Part shown: one piece after another, positions 16,134 to 24,949 of the stretch | How the letters are laid out: every line of letters begins with the position of its first letter | Position numbering within the stretch: position 1 is the stretch's first letter | DNA from: Crocinitomicaceae bacterium | GTDB taxonomy: Bacteria; Bacteroidota; Bacteroidia; Flavobacteriales_D; Sanyastnellaceae | Length of the DNA stretch: 34,010 nt | Direction of reading: 5' to 3' | Assembly: GCA_002720375.1 (NCBI GenBank) | Contig: PBIE01000033.1 | Span: 1-34,010, forward strand | The notes under the pieces: generated by a model | Told to the model about the DNA's origin: nothing | Databases searched by the model: none | Seen by the model: only the letters and a program-made list of their open reading frames with translations | Translations under genes and position numbers: made by a program

Positions 16134-18733
16134 TGTCTAAGAATGCATTTATTACGGCCCTTGGGGTCGCATGTACATGGCTGACTGTGTGCAGTTTGGC
16201 TGTCTCAGCTCAAGTGCCGAGTCCCGCCGATTTCCTGGGTTATGATTTGGGTGACCGGTTCACACGGCACCACAAAGTCGTAGACTACGCCCAAACTTTG
16301 GCGGCAGCATCGGACAGGGCGCTGTGGATAGACTATGGCAGGACCTCGGAATTTCGCGATCTCGGGTTGTTGATCATTGCCTCTCCTGAAAATCACGACA
16401 GATTAGAGGCCTTGCGCGAGGCGAACCTCTTGCGAGCAGATGGAAAGGGGCTCGCGGCGGATGATCCGGGCGTCGTTTTCGTTTGGCTCAGCTACAACGT
16501 GCATGGCAACGAGGCCGTCTGCACAGAGGCCGCACTTCGCACCATGCACGCCTTGGTCTCGGGAGAGGATGCAGGCGGACGCAATGTTAGTGCCTGGTTG
16601 GAGCGAACCATCATCATCATAGACCCCTGTGTAAATCCCGACGGTCGAGACCGCTATGTGGCTTTCCAAGACCGCACGTCGGGGTTGGTGCCCAACGCGG
16701 ACCCTGGAACAGTAGAGCATGATGAGCCGTGGCCCGGTGGCCGAAGCAACCACTATATGTTCGATATGAACCGGGATTGGGCTTGGCAGACCCAAGTGGA
16801 AACGAAGGGTCGAGTGACAGCATACCGCCGATGGATGCCGCAGGTCCATGTCGATTTTCACGAGCAGGGGGTCAATTCACCGTACTATTTCGCTCCTGCA
16901 GCAGAGCCGTTTCACAAAATCATCAGCCCTTGGCAGCGCAAGTGTCAGGAGCACATTGGGTCCAACAATGCACGTTGGTTTGACGCCCGCGGGGCGCTTT
17001 ACTTCACCCGTGAAGTTTTCGATTTGTTTTATCCTGCCTACGGAGACACGTGGCCCCTGTACAATGGCGCCATTGGCATGACCTATGAGCAGGGTGGAAG
17101 TGGCCGCGCTGGCCGCGCGGTGATGACCAACCTCGGGGACACGTTGACCTTGGCGTATCGCATTCAGAACCACCACGAGACGGGCCTCAGCACCATCGAG
17201 GAAAGTGCCCGCCGAGCGGACGAGTTGGTGAGCGAATTCGCCGACTATCACAAGCGCAATGTGGAGGCTCCGTTTGGAGTCTACCGTGGGTATGTTTTCC
17301 CGGCAGGTCAGGACGCCGCCAAAATGGCCGAGCTGGAGCGCCTTCTCGAGTCCAATGGAATCGCATACGGCACCGCACCACCCGCTATCGGCGTCAGAGC
17401 GTATGATTATTCTTCTGGGCGCACAAGCAAACACACGGTTCGGGTGGGCGACCTTCTCATTGACGCTCGACAGCCCCATGGGGGCATCCTCCAGGTGCTG
17501 ATGGATCCGGATCCCATCCTGTCCGACAGCATGACCTACGACATCACCGCGTGGGCGTTGCCCCACGCATTGGGACTGGAAGCGATCGCCTTGACGTCTC
17601 CTTTGGAAGTGACGGGACCGTGGAATAGAGTGGCGAGGACGCGACAGGCAACGCGTGAGGGCAATGCGTACGCCTGGGTGCTGCCCGGCGGCGGCGCAGA
17701 TGCCATCCGGGGCCTTGCCTCTTTGCTCAAAGACGGTGTCACTGTGCGCCGAGCAGGGAGTGGATTTACCGTGGACAATCAGGTCTTCTCTTCCGGAGAC
17801 TTTGTGGTGACTCGCCGCAACAATGAACGGGTGTCTGACTTGGGCGCGGCGCTACGCCGCGCCGGAGGGGCCGCCGGCACGCCCATGGTGGCCGTCAGCA
17901 CGGGTCGGGTCACCAGCGGTCACGATTTCGGAAGCAGCGATTACAGTGCCATTCAAGCGCCGCGCATTGCCACGGTCATGGGGCCCGGTGTCAGTTCGCT
18001 GAGTTGCGGGGAGATTTGGCATCACTTTGAGTCGGCGCTGCAGTACCCGCTGAATCGGGTGGGTGCAATCGACGAGCTCGACCTAGACAATCTCGATGTG
18101 GTGGTGCTGCCCAGCGGATGGTACCGCATGGGAGAAGGGGAGCGAGACGACCTCGCAGACTGGGTACGAGGCGGAGGAAAGCTCGTGGCTGTAGGCGGAG
18201 CGTGTGGAGCCTTTGCTGGCCAAGAAGGCTGGGGCTTGCAGCGCTATGCAGAAGGTGAGCGGGCAGAAATCGAGGCAGCCGAGGAAGCTGTCCAAGAAGC
18301 TGCTGCAGATGAGCGCAATGCGCACGACCGAACAGCCCAGGGGCTCGACCCCCTGCCGTTTACTGAGCAAGAGCGGGACGGTCTCCGGTATGATTTGCCC
18401 GGGGCTATTTTTCACGCGGCAGTAGACCAGAGTCACCCTTTGGCCGATGGATATGGCAGTCACTACTTCACCCTTCGGACCTCCGGTCGTCGTTACGCGG
18501 CCCTCGAGGAGGGCAATGTGGCTGTGCTGCCGCCTGCGGATCAAGGCCGCCCTTTCAGTGGCCATGCCGGAGAGATGACCATTCCCGCTCAGACAGGATC
18601 GCTCGTTGCCGGGGTCCACAACATGGGGCGTGGTAGTGTCGTGTATCTCGTCGACAATCCTCTGTTCCGCGCTTTCTGGAAGTCCGGCCACCGCTTCTTC
18701 GACAACGCGGTCTTCCTGGGCCCAACCATGTGA
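16133..18733 (+). CDS. M14 family zinc carboxypeptidase-like peptidase
   Basis: Signal peptide, VWLSYNVHGNEAVCTEAAL (HxxE), IIIDPCVNPDGRDRY, MFDMNRDWAW, VHVDFHEQGVNSPYYFAPAAEP. Start ATG overlaps the upstream TAA (TAATG). Confidence 0.92.
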   Translation: MSKNAFITALGVACTWLTVCSLAVSAQVPSPADFLGYDLGDRFTRHHKVVDYAQTLAAASDRALWIDYGRTSEFRDLGLLIIASPENHDRLEALREANLLRADGKGLAADDPGVVFVWLSYNVHGNEAVCTEAALRTMHALVSGEDAGGRNVSAWLERTIIIIDPCVNPDGRDRYVAFQDRTSGLVPNADPGTVEHDEPWPGGRSNHYMFDMNRDWAWQTQVETKGRVTAYRRWMPQVHVDFHEQGVNSPYYFAPAAEPFHKIISPWQRKCQEHIGSNNARWFDARGALYFTREVFDLFYPAYGDTWPLYNGAIGMTYEQGGSGRAGRAVMTNLGDTLTLAYRIQNHHETGLSTIEESARRADELVSEFADYHKRNVEAPFGVYRGYVFPAGQDAAKMAELERLLESNGIAYGTAPPAIGVRAYDYSSGRTSKHTVRVGDLLIDARQPHGGILQVLMDPDPILSDSMTYDITAWALPHALGLEAIALTSPLEVTGPWNRVARTRQATREGNAYAWVLPGGGADAIRGLASLLKDGVTVRRAGSGFTVDNQVFSSGDFVVTRRNNERVSDLGAALRRAGGAAGTPMVAVSTGRVTSGHDFGSSDYSAIQAPRIATVMGPGVSSLSCGEIWHHFESALQYPLNRVGAIDELDLDNLDVVVLPSGWYRMGEGERDDLADWVRGGGKLVAVGGACGAFAGQEGWGLQRYAEGERAEIEAAEEAVQEAAADERNAHDRTAQGLDPLPFTEQERDGLRYDLPGAIFHAAVDQSHPLADGYGSHYFTLRTSGRRYAALEEGNVAVLPPADQGRPFSGHAGEMTIPAQTGSLVAGVHNMGRGSVVYLVDNPLFRAFWKSGHRFFDNAVFLGPTM

Positions 18734-18751
18734 ATGGCCCGGGTTTTCGCG

Positions 18752-18759
18752 TAGCTTCC
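18752..18759 (+). promoter_or_regulatory. Weak candidate -7 element TAGCTTCC, 4 nt before ATG 18764
   Basis: TAnnTT at the same distance from ATG as in the other genes; last two bases do not match. Confidence 0.2.
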
Positions 18760-18763
18760 CGCC

Positions 18764-19477
18764 ATGCTGAACCGTCCGGCCCTCTACCTTTCCGCTGTTG
18801 TCCTCATCGGATGCGCAACCGAGCAGCGCCTCGGCGAGTCCCGCATCCAGTCGCGTCGATATGCCAAGGGGGTGTATGTCCAGCATCATCGGGATGTCCG
18901 TCAACATCAGGCCAGCCAGGTGACCTTCGCTCCAGAGGGAGGAGAAAAGGGCATGTCCGTGTCACCTGTCGTTGAATTTATGCCCGCCCAGATCAGCGAC
19001 GTACTGACCATTGAATCTGCAGAGCGGACCGGATTGTCCGGACCTGCTTGGCCCGGAAATTCGCGCACTGACCTTATGTCCATGCGGCCCAAATCGCCCA
19101 GTGAAATTCCTCAGTTGACCCAACCTGTTCTCATGTCTTCCGAGGAATTGCCTCCACCGATTGTTGGACGACACCCGAACGCGGTACCCGGCTTCATCCT
19201 GTCGCTGGGATGGGCGCTCGGTATCATCGGTGAGGTTGCCGTGCATCAGCTCGATATGCCCATTTCCGGGTTTCCCGTGTTGCTCGGCCTCTTAGCCAGT
19301 GTCATCGGATACTTGGTCTCAAGGAGGGCCTACCGGACATCTTTGGATCACCCCGAGCTGTATCCGAGGTTCGGGTTGTCGCGGGCTGCGCGTTTCGTGG
19401 CAATCGGATTCATGGCGCCGATTGCACTCTACATCGCCCTGGCGCTGATTGTCATCATTGCGCTCGGCGGCCTTTGA
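18764..19477 (+). CDS. Hypothetical lipoprotein with two C-terminal TM segments
   Basis: Lipobox-like AVVLIGC; hydrophobic segments GFPVLLGLLASVIGYLVS and FMAPIALYIALALIVIIAL. Confidence 0.75.
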   Translation: MLNRPALYLSAVVLIGCATEQRLGESRIQSRRYAKGVYVQHHRDVRQHQASQVTFAPEGGEKGMSVSPVVEFMPAQISDVLTIESAERTGLSGPAWPGNSRTDLMSMRPKSPSEIPQLTQPVLMSSEELPPPIVGRHPNAVPGFILSLGWALGIIGEVAVHQLDMPISGFPVLLGLLASVIGYLVSRRAYRTSLDHPELYPRFGLSRAARFVAIGFMAPIALYIALALIVIIALGGL

Positions 19478-19483
19478 TGGGCC

Positions 19484-22400
19484 TCAGAGACAGCTCTGTC
19501 CAAAGCCAGACAGCAGCGTAAGAATGTCCGTCACACCCACGATGTTGTCTCCATCGATGTCGGCAACGCAATCTCCCGCACAACCGAAGTTTCCAAGGGC
19601 CACAAGGACATCATTGACGCCGATTAGGCCATTGCTATCAAAGTCGCCAGGGCAGGTCTCGTCGAATTCGCATGAACCATCGTCATCAGTGGCGTTCGGG
19701 TTGTAGTTGTTGGCATCGGGATTGGTGCAGCCCGGTACTTCGTCTACGTCGCAAACGCCATCGTTGTCCGCATCAGCAGCGCAGTCTCCACCACAAACAC
19801 CCAACGCATCGTCGTAAAGACAGCTTGAATCGTCCACAGTTGCGTTGGGGTTGTAGTTGCATGCTGCTGAGTCGGTGCAGCCCGGCACATCAGGATTGGG
19901 TGAATTTGGGCACACGTCTTGAATGGTCCAATCAACTTCGTAGGTGACTGTTGATGCAGGGATCCAACCGTTGTAGAGCATCACGCTCCATTCGCCAGAA
20001 CCAGACAGTCCCGCTGAGCTGAGGTCCACCGTCGCCGTGTAAGTGCCGTCGTTGGCACCTCCCCAATCGGAGGGCCAGATGGTTTGATATCCACCTAAAC
20101 TGGTGCACCCTTGGGGTGAGTCATTGTAACCACCAAAGGCAATACAGGTGCCATTCGCATCGGTAATGGCCATGGCCATATCGGCAGGCCAACTGCTGCC
20201 CTGACCTGTGAAGGTGAGCGTGATATCAATGGAGCTTGCCTCCGGATTGCCCACGGCATCGATGACAATGGGGTCGCCACTTTCTGTTCCAGACAACGTG
20301 ACGGTTTGAGAACCTGAAATGGAGCATTCGCAACCGAAATCGGGGTCAGGGGCAAAACAGGAACCATCATTAATGGTGGCATCAGGATCGTAGTTGCAGG
20401 CTGATGGATCCGTGCAACCGTAGCAACCGAAGTCACATGAGCCATCGTCATTAATCGCGTTGGCGTCGTAGTTGCATGCCGTCACATCTGTGCATCCGCA
20501 GTCTTCAGTGCATGGAGGAGTGATGCTGGGCCGAAGGACGAAAAGGCCATCTTCGATGTGGCTGACAATCACATTGCCTGAGGCGAAATAGGGGTAGTTG
20601 CTCCATGCCCCATTGAATGAGGCTGCGTTGCTCGAGGGATAGATATCGAAATAGGCCACCCTTTCCAAGGTTCCTTGGGCTACATTTTCTAGGTCGAGAA
20701 TCTCCAGTCCAGCGCGATAATTGGACTGATAGACCAAGCCATCATGGGTGTACATGTTGTGGTCGATGGCTGCCGTTGCCCCCACATGGGTTCCGATGAG
20801 GCTCACATTGTTCAGGTCTTGCACATCGAAAATGTAGGTGCGGGTATTGACTGACCCCTCGTCGAGTTCATCCCCCACAAGCAGGTATTTATGGTCCTCG
20901 GTCAGCCAGCCTTGGTGGGTGTAGGCGGATGTGGAATACCCCGTGGAGCTTAGCATCATTGGATCCCCAGCGTCCGTCACATCTACGATGGTAACCGTAT
21001 TCTCATTGAAGCAAAAGGCAATCTCTTTGCCTGCATACTGCCCGTCTGGACCATTGTAATTGACGACTTGCACATCGTGACTGTATCCATCTTCAGCAAA
21101 ACTTCCGATGAGGGTCGGATTCAATGGGTTGCTGATGTCGATGATGTTCAAGCCACCAGAGAATGTGTTGGCCCCGATGGGATAGGCACGTCCGGATTCT
21201 TCATTAATCGCAATGTTGTGACAATTGCTGAATCCACTGTAATGGGCATCCTCCGAGAAGGTCACAGGCGGGTTCGAAACGTTGCGGAGTTTGGTGAGGT
21301 CAAAGACTTGCATCCCGTGGCCTGATGCTTCCGAGACGATAAAGGCATGATTGGAATAGACCTTGATGTCTCGCCACAGCGAAGACACTGTATGCGTGGG
21401 CAGGTCTCCTAGGTATACAGGGTTGTTTGGATCAGTGATATCGATGAAGGCAGTTCCCGAGGTGCGGCCGAGGAGTGCATATTCTTTTCCATCGAGCGGA
21501 TCTGTCCAGCCCCAGATGTCATTCATCTCTCCTCCCCCCACTTCGTTGGGGGTAAGTTGGCTCATGAAGTCCACTTGGTCGCAGGGGTAGATGCCAGCAA
21601 ATCCATTTTCGCATGGGGTGGTTGGGACATAATCCGGGGTGTCACACACGCCATCACCGTCGGCGTCTGAAGTGCAGTCTCCATTGCAGACTCCGATTGC
21701 ATCCAATTGTCCGACGCAGTCGTCTTCATCATCGCAAATCCCATCTTGGTCCAAATCGGCAGCACAGTCTCCACCACATACCCCCAGCGCATCGACAACA
21801 CCAATGCAGTCGTCGACGTTGTCGCAGATGTCGTCGTTGTCATCATCCGCGGTGCAGGAGCCGCCACAGACGCCCACGGCATCCAAGACATTGCCGTTGC
21901 AATCGCAATCGCCATCGGGAATTCCAGGGCCGCCGCAGACACCGCAATCATCGATTTGGTTTCCATTGCAATCACAGTCCCCGTCAGGGATGTCAGAACA
22001 TCCACAGTCGTAAATGGCACCAGGGCCTCCACAAACGCCACAAGCATCCAATTCTGCACACGAGCCATCATCTGTGGTGGCGTTGGGGTCGTAGTTGCAA
22101 GCCTCCGAGTCGGTGCAACCCGCTACATCGGTAGGGGTTGGACAAACGTCGTTCAAAGTCCATGTGACGTCATAAGTGACAGCGCTCGAAGTGCTCCATC
22201 CATTGTAGAGGGTAAAGCTCCACGTTCCAGTCCCTGAAAGCCCCGCGTTGCTCAAGTCCACCGTCGCTGTGTAGGTTCCGTTGGTGGATGTCTGCCAGGA
22301 GCTGGGCCAGGCGGAAGAGTAGTTTCCGATGCTTGTACAGCCGCTTGGTGAACTGTTCCAGCCTCCAAAGGCGATACAATTTCCATTGGGGTCGGTGATG

Positions 22401-23746
22401 GTCATGACCATGTCGGCCGCATAGCTAGATCCACTGTTGTTGCTGTTGAACACGAGCGATATGTCCATCGTCGACGGGCTCGGATTTCCGATGGCATCTA
22501 ATTCCAACGCAGCACTGGATTCTTCTGCACTGATTGTGGCCGACTGAGTCCCATCCAAGCTGCAGTCGCAGCCGAATATTGGGTTTGGGGCTATACAACT
22601 GTTGTCGTTAATGGTGGCATCCGCATCGTAATTGCATGCCGTGGGATCGGTGCAACCGTAACAGCTGAAGTCGCAGGTGCCGTCATCATTCAGGGCGTTG
22701 GCGTCGAAGTTGCAAGCAGTATCATCAGTGCACCCACAGGAGACTTCACATGGTGGACTGCATCCTTCGGAATTGAGGATGCTCTCTCGGGCACCTCCCG
22801 GAGCAAATAGGGCTTGCATCCGTGTGGCTTGGCCAGCGGTGAAGATGTTCATGCAAGCGTCATCTGAATAGTCCATGTAGTTCTGGACCATATCCGTGGA
22901 CCCGCAGCTTTGGTGTCCCAATGCACATCCGTAATTGGGACCATCTGATTCTGGGGTGTCCGTGACAAAGTCATCATTTCCACAAGGACCATCGCCCCAA
23001 ATGTGACGGAGATTGAGCCAGTGGCCCACCTCGTGGGTGCCCGTGCGCCCGAGATCGAACGGAGAGGAAGCCGTTCCGATGTCACCGGTATACTGGTAGC
23101 CACAGACCACACCATCGGTGCTGGCTGGACCTCCAGGAAATTGAGCGTACCCGAGCAGACCGCCACTCAGATTGCAAACCCAATAATTGAGGTAATCTGA
23201 GGCGGGCCAGGCGTCGGATCCACCTTGGCTCGTGAATTTCATTGCGTCGTTTGAACCGAAGCTGGAGACCGCTGTGGGAACCCTCAGAATACCATTGGTC
23301 GGCGCGCCATCGGGGTCAAACGAGGCAAGACAGAATTCGATTTCCGTGTCTGCGGCCTGTGACCACACGTTGTCTTGGTCGTTGTTTTGCCGACGGAAAT
23401 CCGCATTCAGGATGTCCAGTTGGGATTGAATCTGGGCGTCAGAGATGTTTTGCGTGCTGTTGGAATAGAGAATGTGAAACACCACAGGAATGGTGATCAC
23501 AACACTTTGTCCGTTTTCCCTGCGCTGGTCAATAGTGGGCGCCCAAATGGCTGTGTGGTCTTCGATTCGCTGCTGCGCTTCCGCGTGGCGCGGCATGCCC
23601 ATCATCTGAACGAACTTCTCGTGTGAACCACAATTGCGTTGGGGCAGATCGGATGCACTTTCGTTTCCGGTAAGGGCTGAAGACTGTGCGAAAGGGACCA
23701 AGTGCGTCACAAGGACGCAGAGGGTAAGGAAAAGGTGCTTGGACAT
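19484..23746 (-). CDS. Giant secreted chimera: M43 (pappalysin-like) metalloprotease, P-domain-like module, TSP3-like Asp/Cys repeats, choice-of-anchor-B propeller, second P-domain-like module, C-terminal double EF-hand module
   Basis: HEVGHWLNLRH at 23003-23035; GTWSFTLYNGWSTSSAVTYDVTWTL and GEWSVMLYNGWIPASTVTYEVDWTI; NDIWGWTDPLDGKEYALLGRTSGTAFIDITDPNNPVYLGDLPTH; DFDSNGLIGVND and DIDGDNIVGVTD. Start refined to ATG at 23746 (MSKHLFLTLCVLVTHLVPFAQ). Confidence 0.87.
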   Translation of the reverse strand: MSKHLFLTLCVLVTHLVPFAQSSALTGNESASDLPQRNCGSHEKFVQMMGMPRHAEAQQRIEDHTAIWAPTIDQRRENGQSVVITIPVVFHILYSNSTQNISDAQIQSQLDILNADFRRQNNDQDNVWSQAADTEIEFCLASFDPDGAPTNGILRVPTAVSSFGSNDAMKFTSQGGSDAWPASDYLNYWVCNLSGGLLGYAQFPGGPASTDGVVCGYQYTGDIGTASSPFDLGRTGTHEVGHWLNLRHIWGDGPCGNDDFVTDTPESDGPNYGCALGHQSCGSTDMVQNYMDYSDDACMNIFTAGQATRMQALFAPGGARESILNSEGCSPPCEVSCGCTDDTACNFDANALNDDGTCDFSCYGCTDPTACNYDADATINDNSCIAPNPIFGCDCSLDGTQSATISAEESSAALELDAIGNPSPSTMDISLVFNSNNSGSSYAADMVMTITDPNGNCIAFGGWNSSPSGCTSIGNYSSAWPSSWQTSTNGTYTATVDLSNAGLSGTGTWSFTLYNGWSTSSAVTYDVTWTLNDVCPTPTDVAGCTDSEACNYDPNATTDDGSCAELDACGVCGGPGAIYDCGCSDIPDGDCDCNGNQIDDCGVCGGPGIPDGDCDCNGNVLDAVGVCGGSCTADDDNDDICDNVDDCIGVVDALGVCGGDCAADLDQDGICDDEDDCVGQLDAIGVCNGDCTSDADGDGVCDTPDYVPTTPCENGFAGIYPCDQVDFMSQLTPNEVGGGEMNDIWGWTDPLDGKEYALLGRTSGTAFIDITDPNNPVYLGDLPTHTVSSLWRDIKVYSNHAFIVSEASGHGMQVFDLTKLRNVSNPPVTFSEDAHYSGFSNCHNIAINEESGRAYPIGANTFSGGLNIIDISNPLNPTLIGSFAEDGYSHDVQVVNYNGPDGQYAGKEIAFCFNENTVTIVDVTDAGDPMMLSSTGYSTSAYTHQGWLTEDHKYLLVGDELDEGSVNTRTYIFDVQDLNNVSLIGTHVGATAAIDHNMYTHDGLVYQSNYRAGLEILDLENVAQGTLERVAYFDIYPSSNAASFNGAWSNYPYFASGNVIVSHIEDGLFVLRPSITPPCTEDCGCTDVTACNYDANAINDDGSCDFGCYGCTDPSACNYDPDATINDGSCFAPDPDFGCECSISGSQTVTLSGTESGDPIVIDAVGNPEASSIDITLTFTGQGSSWPADMAMAITDANGTCIAFGGYNDSPQGCTSLGGYQTIWPSDWGGANDGTYTATVDLSSAGLSGSGEWSVMLYNGWIPASTVTYEVDWTIQDVCPNSPNPDVPGCTDSAACNYNPNATVDDSSCLYDDALGVCGGDCAADADNDGVCDVDEVPGCTNPDANNYNPNATDDDGSCEFDETCPGDFDSNGLIGVNDVLVALGNFGCAGDCVADIDGDNIVGVTDILTLLSGFGQSCL
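19787..20500 (-). repeat. Copy 2 of a 714-bp (238-aa) intragenic duplication: CGCTDVTACNY..GCTDPSACNY..P-like domain..GCTDSAACNY..GVCGG
   Basis: Aligns along its length with copy 1; both count to 238 residues. Confidence 0.8.
22025..22738 (-). repeat. Copy 1 of the 714-bp (238-aa) intragenic duplication: CGCTDDTACNF..GCTDPTACNY..P-like domain..GCTDSEACNY..GVCGG
   Basis: See copy 2; copies are offset by exactly 2238 nt. Confidence 0.8.
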
Positions 23747-23915
23747 GATGAATGGGCTGACTAAAAGATACAGCCTCAATCAAGCGAAGTCACCAGTAAT
23801 TTCCACATGCCGTATAATTATCGATTAATAAGTGTATTTAATTGTATAAGACAAGATTGATGTGGGTTTATTCCGCTTGCTGCTTGACCATATCGCTGCT
23901 GGGGTTTTCACAAGG

Positions 23916-24932
23916 CTACTCGCGATCGGGCCGCTGGGTATTTGGGGCCGGGCTGTTTCCGCTGTATTTCATTGTGGACAGGAGGTTGCCCCCGGCATCC
24001 GACAGGTGAAGAAAGTAGGTCCCGTTGGTTGGAAGGTTCCAGGTGGTCCAAGATTCGGTCAGTGTGATTGATCCTGTTCGGGATCCGAGCAGGTCAAAGG
24101 CGACGAGTTTGACTGGAAACGGTCCGTCCCAGTTCAGGAGAATCCGACCGTTTGCTTGTCTTGTAATGAGCAGTGGATTGGTCCCGACTGGACTGTCGAT
24201 TCTGCTCGTTTCATTCCAAGTGTCAAACGCTGACTGTAGGACATCTATGGGTTCTGTGCCAAAGGGCGTCGAGGAGACCACAATGTCGAGGGTCAAATCA
24301 TTGGGGTCGTCGCCAGGGTAAGCCACGCGGAGAAACGCACTCTGACTGCTGACGCCTTCGTTCAGGCATCGGGTGTCGGCTCCAGGTACATTGGCTCCTT
24401 GCATTGCGGCCATCAGTTTCTCTGCAAGCGTACCCTCAGTCTCTAGAAATCCTGACTCCATTTGGGTCAAGATTTCCTCACCGAGCAATATGTTGCCTTG
24501 TATGGCGTAATTGTCTCCTACGATGTGTCCTTTCCAATCAAAACAATTGGTCCCGGTAAAAGCCGCTGCGCGGGCCGTTCCTGAAACCAAGTCTGCCATG
24601 CCGTATTGGCGAATGGAAGCGTTGTTTTCTGCGTCGTTTTGTTCCAGCCAGTTCATCAATTCTTCGGGGGAAAGCCCGTTGTCGGTGACCTGCGTATGCG
24701 CAGCATTCTGATTGGCAGGGGTCCAGTAGCTCTGCGTGTGCACAGCACCAACATCCGGGATGACATCGCTGATGATGACTGCGCCGCCCGCGATGTCTCC
24801 ATCGTCGAGGCAGGTCGCGCCAGCGCTTCCAACTTGCCCCGTTGACACATCAACGGCCACGATGCTAAAGGTGTCTTGTGCTTGTGTGCCAGCGGCGATG
24901 AATAGGCAAAAAAGTACACTGTGATATTTCAT
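23916..24932 (-). CDS. DUF1028 family (Ntn-hydrolase-like) secreted protein with probable T9SS type A-like C-terminus
   Basis: DTFSIVAVDVSTGQVGSAGATCLDDGDIAGGAVIISDVIPDVGAVHTQSYW...NYAIQGNILLG matches DUF1028. Signal peptide from MKYHSVLFCLFIAAGTQAQ (ATG 24932); ATG 24953 is an alternative start overlapping the upstream stop. Confidence 0.85.
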   Translation of the reverse strand: MKYHSVLFCLFIAAGTQAQDTFSIVAVDVSTGQVGSAGATCLDDGDIAGGAVIISDVIPDVGAVHTQSYWTPANQNAAHTQVTDNGLSPEELMNWLEQNDAENNASIRQYGMADLVSGTARAAAFTGTNCFDWKGHIVGDNYAIQGNILLGEEILTQMESGFLETEGTLAEKLMAAMQGANVPGADTRCLNEGVSSQSAFLRVAYPGDDPNDLTLDIVVSSTPFGTEPIDVLQSAFDTWNETSRIDSPVGTNPLLITRQANGRILLNWDGPFPVKLVAFDLLGSRTGSITLTESWTTWNLPTNGTYFLHLSDAGGNLLSTMKYSGNSPAPNTQRPDRE

Positions 24933-24949
24933 GTCTGCCAAGCTTGATT

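Noticed and set aside
16877-17566. 229-aa minus-strand ORF inside the M14 peptidase gene
   Set aside because: Antisense shadow of a well-supported peptidase gene; no signal or domain features.
18083-18907. 274-aa minus-strand ORF across the M14 peptidase 3' end and the next gene
   Set aside because: Antisense shadow spanning two supported plus-strand genes; composition not protein-like.
21613-22237. Plus-strand ORFs rich in His/Arg/Cys/Ser opposite the TSP3-like repeats
   Set aside because: Produced by the reverse complement of Asp/Gly/Cys repeat codons; low-complexity artefact.
23780-23915. AT-rich intergenic patch searched for a promoter of the M43 chimera
   Set aside because: Only partial matches (TATCTTTT without a correctly spaced TTG; TACACTTA with 15-nt spacing), so no call was made.
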